Origin: CAYUFF01 sp964444075
Lineage (GTDB): Archaea > Aenigmatarchaeota > Aenigmatarchaeia > CG10238-14 > SCSR01
DNA length: 20,707 bases
Assembly (NCBI GenBank): GCA_964444075.1
Contig: CAYUFF010000017.1
Coordinates: forward strand, 1-20,707
Direction: 5' to 3'
In this document: piece by piece, positions 7,440-14,613 of the stretch
Numbering within the stretch: position 1 is the first letter of the stretch
Layout of the letters: each line of letters starts with the position of its first letter
Made by a program: the position numbers and the translations under genes
Notes under the pieces: model-generated
Told to the model about the DNA's origin: nothing
The model's database searches: none
Seen by the model: only the letters and a program-made list of their open reading frames with translations

Positions 7440-7757
7440 ATGAAAAACGAAACATCATTCATGAAACGGAGGATAAACCCAAAGATTAAACCGTTGGTCG
7501 CGATTTTCCTCTTCCTCTGTGAATGCGTCTTAGGCCTCTCCTATTCCAAGATCCCTGCCATCGGAATGAAGGCATGGGGGTTTCCGTTCACTTATCGCAG
7601 CGTATTTTGCGGGGGCGTAATCTCCGTAACCCCCTGAGAAGAAGGCTTTTCCCTCCTCGCGCTGACGATCGACGTAGGAATTTACTCGGTAGTAGCTTAT
7701 CTCTTCTCCTCTTTAATAGTGTTTAGTGTTAACCTGTTGAAAAAATTTCGCTCTTAA
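7440..7757 (+). pseudogene. Small two-helix membrane protein interrupted by an in-frame TGA
   Basis: The ATG at 7440 opens a frame with one hydrophobic helix (LVAIFLFLCECVLGL) and a GFPF turn, stopped by TGA at 7635-7637. Without any frame change the same frame continues for 39 codons: EEGFSLLALTIDVGIYSVV, a second membrane helix, then a basic end LLKKFRS and TAA at 7757. Two helices joined by a GFP turn and an ID-containing second helix are common in small archaeal membrane proteins of unknown role, so both halves look like one gene of about 105 residues. The TGA may be a nonsense mutation, a consensus error, or recoding (unlikely). Confidence 0.6.
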
Positions 7758-7783
7758 ACTTACAAGACATTATAACGAGTAAG

Positions 7784-7792
7784 TTTTAAAAA
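7784..7792 (+). promoter_or_regulatory. TATA box of tRNA-Ile
   Basis: TTTTAAAAA, centred 34 bp before the first base of the mature tRNA. This allows a short 5' leader that RNase P would remove. Confidence 0.6.
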
Positions 7793-7821
7793 TCCCGCTT
7801 TCAATTAAATTTTAGTCGGAT

Positions 7822-7898
7822 GGGCGAGTAGCTTAGCCTGGTAGAGCGCCCCGCTGATAACGGGGAGGTCGTGAGTTCAAATCTCACCTCGCCCACCA
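7822..7898 (+). tRNA. tRNA-Ile (anticodon GAT), CCA encoded
   Basis: The acceptor arms GGGCGAG and CTCGCCC pair over 7 bp. The D-arm contains AGCTTAGCCTGGTAGAGC, the anticodon stem-loop CCCCGCTGATAACGGGG carries GAT, and the T-arm contains GTTCAAATC. The discriminator base is A and CCA is encoded at 7896-7898. There is no intron. The tRNA end would be a natural integration site, but I see no duplicated tRNA end elsewhere in the window. Confidence 0.98.
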
Positions 7899-7901
7899 TA
7901 C

Positions 7902-7906
7902 TTTTT
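7902..7906 (+). terminator. T5 terminator after tRNA-Ile
   Basis: A run of five T four bases after the CCA end, a usual archaeal termination signal. It lies 5 bp from the end of the convergent bud32 gene. Confidence 0.55.
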
Positions 7907-7910
7907 ATCC

Positions 7911-8537
7911 CTAGCTGAAGTACCTTCCCCTTTTCTCAATCTCTTCCGCTTTCTTGAGCACTTCTTCAGCCTTCTCGTAAGACTTCTCGTAACCCTTCAG
8001 AAAGCTCCTCCACGCCACTCCAAAAATCTCGAAGTGCGCAGATTTTAAAGCTTCCCAAAACAAGTTCACATCCATGCCTTTATCTTCTATCCTCCTCGAA
8101 AACTCTCCCAACCCGAAGTCGATGAAGTATATTTTTCCCTCCTTCAGGATCATGTTGCTACTCGTGAGGTCGCCGTGAATTATGTCTATGGAGTGCATCT
8201 TCCCGACAGCTATGCCAACGGCTTCGCAAATTTTTTCGACCTCCTTCAACGGCAGCTTGTTAAGCACATCTTTCAGTTTCCTGCCCTCGATCTTTTCCAT
8301 GACGATCGTCGAATTCTTTTCATCTACTAGAAAAACTTTCGGCGTAGCTACCCCTACCTTCCTAGCCTCCCTCAGCAGCCTAGCCTCCTTCCTCGTCCTC
8401 ATCCTCCTCAACCTTTCGTCAAGCTGCGGAATCCTGTAGGATTTCTTGATTCTCTCCTTCACTATGGCTTTCTCCCCTTCGAAAACGTCCTCGTAGAGCA
8501 CCGCTTCCGCACCCCTATAAACGACCTTCCTCTCCAT
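7911..8537 (-). CDS. bud32: Bud32 (PRPK-type) kinase/ATPase of the KEOPS complex
   Basis: 208 residues, the length of a stand-alone Bud32. In the KEOPS complex it supports Kae1 in making the t6A37 modification of ANN-decoding tRNAs. The minimal kinase landmarks are present: ATP-binding K27 (IVKER), the basic RKEARLLREA helix near residues 49-58, HGDLTSSN at 121-128 (catalytic D123, N128) and DFG at 140-142. The C-terminal tail KRGRYF is typical. Many euryarchaea carry a Kae1-Bud32 fusion; here Bud32 is separate and no kae1 lies nearby. It is divergent from hel308, with only 35 bp between start codons. By chance its neighbour is tRNA-Ile, a t6A substrate. Confidence 0.95.
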   Translation of the reverse strand: MERKVVYRGAEAVLYEDVFEGEKAIVKERIKKSYRIPQLDERLRRMRTRKEARLLREARKVGVATPKVFLVDEKNSTIVMEKIEGRKLKDVLNKLPLKEVEKICEAVGIAVGKMHSIDIIHGDLTSSNMILKEGKIYFIDFGLGEFSRRIEDKGMDVNLFWEALKSAHFEIFGVAWRSFLKGYEKSYEKAEEVLKKAEEIEKRGRYFS

Positions 8538-8572
8538 ACAAACACAATTTTTCTCCCAGCCAAGATTTAAAT
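8538..8572. promoter_or_regulatory. Shared 35-bp divergent promoter region of bud32 and hel308
   Basis: ATTTAAAT at 8565-8572 sits about 31 bp before the bud32 ATG and abuts the hel308 ATG, so it serves bud32. The best candidate for hel308 is AATTTTTCT at about 8537-8545, next to the bud32 start codon. Each promoter overlaps the other gene's start, so the two transcriptions should interfere. Confidence 0.5.
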
Positions 8573-10756
8573 ATGGCTTCTGAGAAGGAAGTCGTCGAGA
8601 CTGTCCTCAACCTCTCTAAGCTACGCTCTTTAAACCCTGTGCAAGAGGAAGCCGTGAGGAAGGGATTGCTCGAGGGAAAATCGTTGGTCGTATGCTCTCC
8701 TACCGCGAGCGGAAAAACGTTGATCGCCGAGCTCGCGATGGTCAACGCTTTCCTCAACAAGCTCGGGAAGTGTATTTACTTAACTCCACTCGTGGCGCTC
8801 GCTTCCGAAAAGTATCGGGAGTTCAAAGAGAAGTACGGGAAGCTCGGAGTAAAGGTAGCGATTTCCGTCGGGAATTTCGATAGCTGCGACCCTTGGCTTG
8901 CTAACTACGATTGGATAGTCGTTTCCAACGAGAAGATGGACTCGCTGATAAGGCACGGAGCAGATTGGATTAGGGACGTAGCGTTGGTCGTTTGCGACGA
9001 GATACACATGCTGACCGACGTTACAAGAGGTCCGACGTTGGAGATGGTGCTAACGAGGTTGCTTCAAATCGTTCCCAACGCTCAGGTCTTGGGTCTTTCT
9101 GCGACGATAAAGAACGCCGAGGAAATCGCAGCTTGGCTTGGTGCTAGCGTGGTGAGGAGCGACTGGAGGCCCGTGAAGCTTTACCTTGGGGTGTGCTTTC
9201 CTTGGAGGGTTAAGTTCCTGGAAAAGGAGGGGTACGAGCTCGACGAAAACCTTAGCTTGGAGGAAGGGATAGCGGATAAAATCCTTTCGATGGGCAAGCA
9301 GGTGCTCTTCTTCGTCTCCACGAGAAAAGCTGCCGAGAGCTTGGCTGAGAAGCTTGGTAAAACGGTTTCGAAAAAGCTGAGCAAGGTCGAGAAGGAGCAC
9401 TTGAAGAAATTAGCGGAGGAGATAAGGAGTTGCTTGGAAACTCCCACGAGACAGTGCGAACGTGAAGCAACCTGCGTTTCTCGCGGAGTAGCCTTTCACC
9501 ATGCTGGCCTCGTTTTTAAGCAAAGGCAACTGATCGAAGATAATTTCAGGAAAGGTATCCTTAAAGCGATAGTCGCCACCCCAACTCTTGCGTATGGCGT
9601 TAACCTTCCGTCGTTCTGTGTGGTGTTGAGGGACCTAAGAAGATACGCCCCTGGAAGGGGCGTGATTTACGTTCCCGTATTAGAGGTTCAGCAAATGCTC
9701 GGAAGGGCTGGAAGACCAAGATACGACGATTACGGGGAGGGAATCGTCATCGCCAAGAGCGAGGATGATGGTAAGGAAATCGTGGAACACTATCTTTATG
9801 GGGAGCCTGAGGAGATTACTTCGAAGCTCGCAGTAGAACCTGTGCTAAGGATGCACTGCTTGGCGCTGATAGCGAGCGATTTTTGCAGAAGCGTAGATTC
9901 TCTCTTGCGATTCCTCTCGAAAACTTTCTACGCCTTCCAGTACGGTAGCTCCTTCGAAATAGAGGAAAAGGTCAAGGAAGTCGTTGACACTTTAGAAAAA
10001 TGGGGGTTCGTCGAGAAGAGCGATGACAAGCTCAAGGCAACTCCTTTGGGAAAGAGGGTATCGCAACTCTACATAGACCCTCAAACAGCCCACCTCTTCG
10101 TCAAGGGCCTAAAAGCGATGAGGGAAAGAAAATTGGAGAAAGATTTTTGCTTCCTCTTCCTCATCTCCTCGGCCTTGGAAATGAGGCCGTGGCTTTCGGT
10201 GAAGCTCGGTGAGTACAGCGAGCTCGGAGAAATCCTGCTAAAGAGGGAAGAGGAGCTTCCCTTTCCTCCTCCAGAGGAGTACGACGTCGAGTATGAAATT
10301 TTCTTGAGGAAGTTAAAGACGGCGTTGATGCTATCGTCCTGGATAGAAGAGGCAACCGAAGATTTTATCCTTTCGGAGTTCGGAGTAACTCCCGGTGAGC
10401 TGAGGGGAAGGTTGGAGATAGCGGACTGGCTCGTCTACTCTCTCAGCGAAATTTCCCTCTTGCTTGGCTTCAAGCAATTCTTGAAGCATCTGAGAAAGCT
10501 AAGGGTTAGGCTCGAGTACGGCGTCAAGGAAGAGCTGCTACCGCTAGTGAGGCTGAAGAATATCGGGAGGAAAAGGGCGAGGATGCTGTGGGACCGCGGT
10601 TTCAGGAAGCTCTCCGACTTGAGGGAAGTCCCGCTTCCACTGCTGGCGGAAGTCGTCGGCCCCGCGGTAGCGGCTTCGGTCAAACGGCAGCTCGGCGAGG
10701 AAAGCGTTAAAAAACCGCCCGAAGAAAGGCAAAAAACACTCGAGGAAAGCTTTTAA
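8573..10756 (+). CDS. hel308: ATP-dependent DNA helicase Hel308
   Basis: 727 residues, full length. A Ski2-like superfamily 2 helicase that unwinds lagging-strand DNA at stalled forks, 3' to 5'. Landmarks in order: Q-like RSLNPVQEEAV near residues 18-28, Walker A SPTASGKT at 42-49, TPLVALASEK at 71-80, DEIH at 142-145, LSAT at 175-178, then in the second RecA domain FVSTRKAAE, the AFHHAG segment, ATPTLAYGVNLP and QMLGRAGRPRYD (motif VI). The winged-helix and ratchet domains follow. A helix-hairpin-helix VRLKNIGRKRARML near residue 660 ends in the basic region known to autoinhibit Hel308. No other start is available near the 5' end. The SIS gene's TATA box overlaps its stop. Confidence 0.95.
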   Translation: MASEKEVVETVLNLSKLRSLNPVQEEAVRKGLLEGKSLVVCSPTASGKTLIAELAMVNAFLNKLGKCIYLTPLVALASEKYREFKEKYGKLGVKVAISVGNFDSCDPWLANYDWIVVSNEKMDSLIRHGADWIRDVALVVCDEIHMLTDVTRGPTLEMVLTRLLQIVPNAQVLGLSATIKNAEEIAAWLGASVVRSDWRPVKLYLGVCFPWRVKFLEKEGYELDENLSLEEGIADKILSMGKQVLFFVSTRKAAESLAEKLGKTVSKKLSKVEKEHLKKLAEEIRSCLETPTRQCEREATCVSRGVAFHHAGLVFKQRQLIEDNFRKGILKAIVATPTLAYGVNLPSFCVVLRDLRRYAPGRGVIYVPVLEVQQMLGRAGRPRYDDYGEGIVIAKSEDDGKEIVEHYLYGEPEEITSKLAVEPVLRMHCLALIASDFCRSVDSLLRFLSKTFYAFQYGSSFEIEEKVKEVVDTLEKWGFVEKSDDKLKATPLGKRVSQLYIDPQTAHLFVKGLKAMRERKLEKDFCFLFLISSALEMRPWLSVKLGEYSELGEILLKREEELPFPPPEEYDVEYEIFLRKLKTALMLSSWIEEATEDFILSEFGVTPGELRGRLEIADWLVYSLSEISLLLGFKQFLKHLRKLRVRLEYGVKEELLPLVRLKNIGRKRARMLWDRGFRKLSDLREVPLPLLAEVVGPAVAASVKRQLGEESVKKPPEERQKTLEESF

Positions 10757-10758
10757 AT
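10751..10758 (+). promoter_or_regulatory. TATA box of the double-SIS gene, inside the hel308 stop
   Basis: TTTTAAAT, with the TAA being the hel308 stop codon. Its centre is 26 bp before the ATG at 10781, so the transcript is predicted to be leaderless. Confidence 0.65.
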
Positions 10759-10780
10759 GGGTCTGGCAATCCTATATTAG

Positions 10781-11908
10781 ATGGAGGAGGGAATAACCAA
10801 GCATTTCGAAAACGCTTATCGGCTCGTGTTGAGGTACCTCAAAACCCTCTACCGAAATTTCCCGAGTGAGGACGTATGCGAGGAGTTGAAAGAAAGGGTC
10901 GAGCTGCACGAAAAGTGCGCCTTCCACGGGATGGGAAGGTCTAGGAGCGTGGCGTACTTTGTTGCTAGAAGCCTCTCATCCATGGTGGAGGAGGGTATGC
11001 TCGGCGATAAGGAATCTCGGAAAGTCGTTTACCCACCCAACTTCCTTCCCAGGAGAAGGTGGGATGGAGTGCTCCTCTTCTCCTTCTCCGGTAGCGGAGA
11101 AACGCTCGAGACGGTGAGGGTAGCGGAAAGCGCGAAGGAGGAGGGAGCGAGCGTAGTCGGAGTCACTTCCTCGCGCAACTCCACTCTCTACTCCACCAGC
11201 GACCTTCGAGTCCTCATTCCAGGAAAAAGCAAGAAAGATACGGGAAACGCTACCAAAGGATACTACGAAAGGCTCTTGATGAAAAAAGACCTACCGCTCG
11301 GTACGACTTTCGAGATAGGGTCCACGTACTTCTTCGCGTCCTTCTTAGAATGGATGAAGGAGGGGGGTCCTTCCAGGCCAAAGGAAATCTTCAGGGAGTT
11401 GTACGAGGAGGTCAGGGGTTACTTTCCGGATAGGGGTGAAGTCGAAAGGTTGTACGAATACTTTCTGAACGATGGAAAGAAGAGGGTAGTCGTGATGGCG
11501 AGCGCCGACCACTCGGGCCTGCTGGAGCTCTGCGGTAAGTTTTTCGCGATCAGGGCTTCTCACCTCGGGAGGAACGCGTACTTCTACCGGGATTGCAGTT
11601 GCCCGAGGACGAACGAAGGAGACTTGGTCGTCGTCTTCGGTGACGCCGACCTTCATCCCAGCTGGAAGCGCTTGTTCGGAAGGTTGAGGAGGGAGAAGGG
11701 AGTAAGGATAGTCGAGGTTAAGCATACCAGGGAAGGAAACGTGGATGAAGAGGTTTCCGACCTTTGCGTCAACATCCCACGCGGGACTCGCGACGTTAGC
11801 GGAGGGTTAAGGACGCTAACTTTCTGCGAAAGCTTTCTCTACGGGGTTGCGAGCAAGGAGGGGGTGAGAGAAATTCAGATGAAGGAGAGACATTCGGAAT
11901 TCAGCTAG
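10781..11908 (+). CDS. Protein with two SIS (sugar isomerase) domains
   Basis: 375 residues. Two SIS folds in tandem, as in the isomerase half of GlmS and related aldose-ketose isomerases that bind phosphosugars. Domain 1 (about residues 45-155) has FHGMGRSRSVA and the phosphosugar loop SFSGSGETLE near residues 104-113, then GASVVGVTSS. Domain 2 (about 225-345) has VVVMASADHSGLLE, a cysteine-rich FYRDCSCPRTNEGD loop where a normal SIS domain has its serine-rich turn, and LVVVFGD. Domain 2 may therefore be structural. No glutaminase domain is present, so it is not GlmS itself; substrate unknown. It converges on the ligase gene, and the two stop codons overlap on CTAG (11905-11908). Confidence 0.85.
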   Translation: MEEGITKHFENAYRLVLRYLKTLYRNFPSEDVCEELKERVELHEKCAFHGMGRSRSVAYFVARSLSSMVEEGMLGDKESRKVVYPPNFLPRRRWDGVLLFSFSGSGETLETVRVAESAKEEGASVVGVTSSRNSTLYSTSDLRVLIPGKSKKDTGNATKGYYERLLMKKDLPLGTTFEIGSTYFFASFLEWMKEGGPSRPKEIFRELYEEVRGYFPDRGEVERLYEYFLNDGKKRVVVMASADHSGLLELCGKFFAIRASHLGRNAYFYRDCSCPRTNEGDLVVVFGDADLHPSWKRLFGRLRREKGVRIVEVKHTREGNVDEEVSDLCVNIPRGTRDVSGGLRTLTFCESFLYGVASKEGVREIQMKERHSEFS

Positions 11909-12926
11909 ATTTCTTTAATTTCTTCGTCGAGAACGCACTCATCCGGCGACTTATCGGCCCTCAACTTTACGAAGCTCGGCGCCCTCATCTTGAGGTCTTC
12001 TGAAAGGTGCATGAACTTCACTTCGGCAACGAGCTTGGGCTTAACCCAGGTTACCCTTTCCACGACCCTTGGCTCTTCGCGGAAAACGTCGAAAGGATTC
12101 GACTCTACCCTGAGCTCGTCGAGCATCTTCCTCAACCTTTCCAGCGTTCTTTCGTCGAAGCCAGTCCCCACCCTTCCCACGTACCTGAGCTTACCCCTAT
12201 CCCAAACTCCGCAGAGGAGGGCTCCGAAGTACCCTTCCCTCGAGCCCTCTCCCTCGGTGAAGCCGCAGATGACGACGTCCATGGTTTTGAAAACCTTGAG
12301 TTTCAGCCAGTTCCTGCTCCTCTTCCCCATCTCGTATGGAGAATCGAGCTTCTTAGCCATCGCCCCTTCTAGACCCATCCTCTTCACAGAGTCGAAGAAG
12401 GCAACACCCTTCTCCAAGACGTACTCGCACTTCACGAGCCTTTTGCTGTCGCTCACCCTACTTTCCAAGATTTCCTTCCTCCTTTCCAGCGGAAGGTCTA
12501 CCAGGTCCTTTCCGTCGACGTGCAACACGTCGAAAACCACGAGGGTAGCTGGATGGAGCTTCGAGAGCAACTCTATCCTCGTCTTGCTACCCACGTGCTC
12601 CCTTTCCTCCAACAAGTAAAAGTTCGGCTTTCCTTTTTCGAAAATTACCAACTCTCCGTCCAGGACGATTTTTCTAGCATCGACGTCCTCCCACAAACCT
12701 TCCATCTCGGGATACCTGTATTCGAAAAAGATTCCCCTCCTATTCAGGAACTTAAACCTTCTTTTTTCTACATCGACGTAAGCGATCGTCCTCGTTCCAT
12801 CGAACTTGGCCGCGAGCAACCATACTACAGGGTGCCCGCTTTGACCTCGAAAATCCACTCCTTCGAGTCAAAAGGCTTACCAAGCCTGGCAAGCATTGGC
12901 TTTATCTTCTCTTCGAACAGGCTCAC
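11905..12926 (-). CDS. ligD: ATP-dependent DNA ligase (LigD ligase-domain type), split by a 35-nt intron
   Basis: Stand-alone NHEJ-type ligase. Joining 12926-12841 to 12805-11905 gives 328 residues. Exon 1 encodes 28 residues (GTG start; KPMLARLGKPF and EWIFEV, the typical LigD N-terminus). Exon 2 gives motif I KFDGTR (catalytic K29), LDGELVIF, VVFDVLHVDG, EGAMAK and NWLKLK, then an OB domain with KPKLVAEV near the end. Its GTG overlaps the Ku stop (GTGA), so the two are coupled. If unspliced, translation from this GTG stops at TAG inside the insert after 33 codons. A GTG at 12858 would allow a 317-residue read-through form retaining KFDGTR but lacking the conserved N-terminus. No polymerase or phosphoesterase domain is attached. 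Confidence 0.9.
12806..12840 (-). other. Predicted bulge-helix-bulge mRNA intron (35 nt)
   Basis: On the minus strand: exon 1 ends GGTC-AA, then A|GCGGGCACC, loop CTGTAGTAT, GGTTGCTCGC, GGCC, AA, then exon 2 G|TTCGA. GGUC (12846-12843) pairs with GGCC (12811-12808) as a 4-bp central helix (one G-U). The 3-nt bulges AAA (12842-12840) and AAG (12807-12805) lie on opposite strands at its two ends. The intron's own stem has 9 pairs with one bulged U. Cutting after the second bulge base on each side, as the archaeal tRNA splicing endonuclease does, removes 35 nt and restores the frame at AA|G. The exon-exon outer helix is weak (about 2 bp), so the motif is of the relaxed type. Confidence 0.85.
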
Positions 12927-13723
12927 CCTTCCACCCCAACCTTCTTCTTTTTCTTCTCTATCTCCTCCACGCTCGCTCTCAGAGCTTCCATCAAGCTTTT
13001 CGCCTCAACCGCTTTTTCCTCCTGCTTCATCTCAAACTCCCTGCCTTCAACCTTTGCTTTTATCAGCTCCTTCAAAGCTTCGGTATACCTGTCCCTGAAC
13101 TTGGTTACGTCGAACTCCTCTGTGGTCATCTTGCTGATGAGTAGCTTCGCCAGCTCGAGCTCTTCCTTGCTGACGACTACCAGATGCTGTAACTCCTTGA
13201 GCTTCTCTATGTCCCTGATCTCGCCAGCATAGTATAGAATGTGCATGACGAGACCCTTCTTGAAAGGCCTTATCGCCACTATGTACTCTTTGTTTCTGAG
13301 AACCACCCTTCCTATGGCAGCCTTGTTCGAAAGCCTCAGAGCTTCGACGAAAAGAGAATAAGCCTTCGCGCCGCCTTCTTGGGGGACGAGGTAGTAGCTT
13401 TTTTCGAAGAAGATCGGGTCTATCTGCGAAATGTCGACGAACTGGAGGATTTCTATCGTCCTCGTGCTCGGTAGCTTGATCCTTTCTAGCTCCTCTTTTT
13501 CCAAGACTACCCACTTTTCCTTCGAGACCTTGAAACCTTTCTTCACCTCTTGCCAAGAGACTTCCTTCTCGCAGGTAGGGCACCACCTCTTGTTTTTCAA
13601 CGGACTGAGGCAATGAGGACATAAGTTATGGAACTTTATCTCCTTCTCTTCGGTAGCGGAGTACATCTTTATCGGTATGGAGACCAGTCCGAAGGTTATC
13701 GTACCCGTGAATAAAGCTCTCAT
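12923..13723 (-). CDS. ku: Ku DNA end-binding protein (NHEJ)
   Basis: 266 residues from the ATG at 13723. Prokaryotic Ku homodimers thread onto double-strand ends and recruit the ligase. The N-terminus RALFTGTITFGLVSIPIKMY is the classic Ku start, followed by the beta-barrel core (KEKWVVLEKEEL, TIEILQFVD, PIFFEKSYYL, AKAYSLFVEAL, IGRVVLR, MHILYYAGEIR) and the helical arm ending in a lysine-rich tail. Two CxxC pairs (C35, C38, C48, C51) form a probable zinc knuckle. A GTG at 13765 would add 14 residues, but it lies upstream of the TATA box (13747-13754), so the leaderless ATG is chosen. Its TGA overlaps the ligase GTG. Confidence 0.96.
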   Translation of the reverse strand: MRALFTGTITFGLVSIPIKMYSATEEKEIKFHNLCPHCLSPLKNKRWCPTCEKEVSWQEVKKGFKVSKEKWVVLEKEELERIKLPSTRTIEILQFVDISQIDPIFFEKSYYLVPQEGGAKAYSLFVEALRLSNKAAIGRVVLRNKEYIVAIRPFKKGLVMHILYYAGEIRDIEKLKELQHLVVVSKEELELAKLLISKMTTEEFDVTKFRDRYTEALKELIKAKVEGREFEMKQEEKAVEAKSLMEALRASVEEIEKKKKKVGVEG

Positions 13724-13746
13724 CAATAGAAAGTATTGCTCCCGAA

Positions 13747-13754
13747 CCTTAAAT
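13747..13754 (-). promoter_or_regulatory. TATA box of the ku-ligase operon
   Basis: ATTTAAGG on the minus strand, centred about 27 bp before the ATG at 13723. This decides the ku start and predicts a leaderless ku-ligase mRNA separate from the Nudix gene. Confidence 0.65.
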
Positions 13755-13786
13755 GTCCTGCTCACTACTCGCTACTGCTTACAGGC

Positions 13787-14218
13787 TCATTTCCACAGCT
13801 TTCCGGAGAGATAATTCCTTATGATCCTTTCCGAGGGAGGGAAGAGCGGCGACGGAAGTTCGTCGATGGAAAACCATTTCCACTCTACGATGTCTTCCTC
13901 CCTCACCCGCGGCTCTCCATCGAAATCCTCGCAAAGGAATCCTATCGTGACGAAGTGAGCGTCCCCGGCGATATCGTTGCTTATACTTACCAGCTTTAGT
14001 CTGTCCTTCCTTATCTTCATCCCGGTTTCTTCGAGGACTTCTCTGTACGCACAATCCTCCAAGCTCTCGCCGAACTCGAGCTTTCCTCCAGGAAGCGTCC
14101 ACGTTCCTTCTCCTCGGAGCTCGCTATCGGCTTTCTCTGGATCTGGGTTTCTCCTTCCCAGGAGGACCTTCCCTTCTCTCAAGAGCAGCACTCCGACCCC
14201 TACCCTTGGGTGTTTCAT
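13787..14218 (-). CDS. Nudix hydrolase (MutT-like)
   Basis: 143 residues. Nudix enzymes cleave nucleoside diphosphates linked to another group, such as oxidised dNTPs, NADH or ADP-ribose. The Nudix box is perfect: G45, E51, R59-E60, E63-E64 and G66 in the segment starting GKLEFGE and ending REVLEETGM. TLPGGKLEFGE just before it and the IVEWKWFSIDELP segment after it are typical of MutT/ADP-ribose-type members. It starts leaderless under a TATA box at about 14239-14248. It precedes ku by 63 bp on the same strand, so read-through into the repair operon is possible; a nucleotide-pool role is an inference. Confidence 0.93.
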   Translation of the reverse strand: MKHPRVGVGVLLLREGKVLLGRRNPDPEKADSELRGEGTWTLPGGKLEFGESLEDCAYREVLEETGMKIRKDRLKLVSISNDIAGDAHFVTIGFLCEDFDGEPRVREEDIVEWKWFSIDELPSPLFPPSERIIRNYLSGKLWK

Positions 14219-14238
14219 GAAAAAATGTCGAGCCTTAT

Positions 14239-14248
14239 CCTTTTAAAA
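14239..14248 (-). promoter_or_regulatory. TATA box of the Nudix gene
   Basis: TTTTTAAAAG on the minus strand, about 26 bp before the ATG at 14218. Confidence 0.6.
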
Positions 14249-14386
14249 ATTTAAGGCAAAAACTTTCGTGGCTCTTAGTTTTTCAACAAACCTTTTCGAA
14301 ATGAAGACTCTACTTTACCCCAACGTCAGCAACGGCTTAGTCTACCGCGCCTTCATAAATCGTGTAAGGCTAGCGGTAGCGAGAAA

Positions 14387-14554
14387 TTGACGAGGAAAGT
14401 TATTAGGGAAGCGTTTCAGCAAGAGCCTTCGAGGCTAAGTAAGGACTGCGAGAAATTAAAAGGGTTCTTGAAGAAAAAGTTGAGGTTTAGAGAGATAGCG
14501 ATAAAAAGGTCTGGGCTGTTGGGAGAGGGGGTGTTGGGAAAAGTTTGTTTTTGA
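14387..14554 (+). other. Open frame of 55 codons in a decayed region (14219-14613)
   Basis: A TTG-started frame rich in Lys, Arg and Leu (EKLKGFLKKKLRFREIA). I do not recognise it, and its start and end look arbitrary. It lies directly upstream of a broken relE, so it could be the wreck of a partner antitoxin. The rest of 14219-14613 shows no gene, only scattered stops. Confidence 0.2.
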
Positions 14555-14613
14555 GAAATTACACTTTCACTATCTGGAGGGTGCAGCAAAAAGTTTAGTA
14601 AAAACCTAAAGTT

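Noticed and set aside
11905..12858. Ligase annotated as a 317-residue protein starting at GTG 12858.
   Set aside because: This start reads through the insert, lacks the conserved N-terminus and ignores the GTGA overlap with Ku; the spliced form explains everything better. It remains the main alternative.
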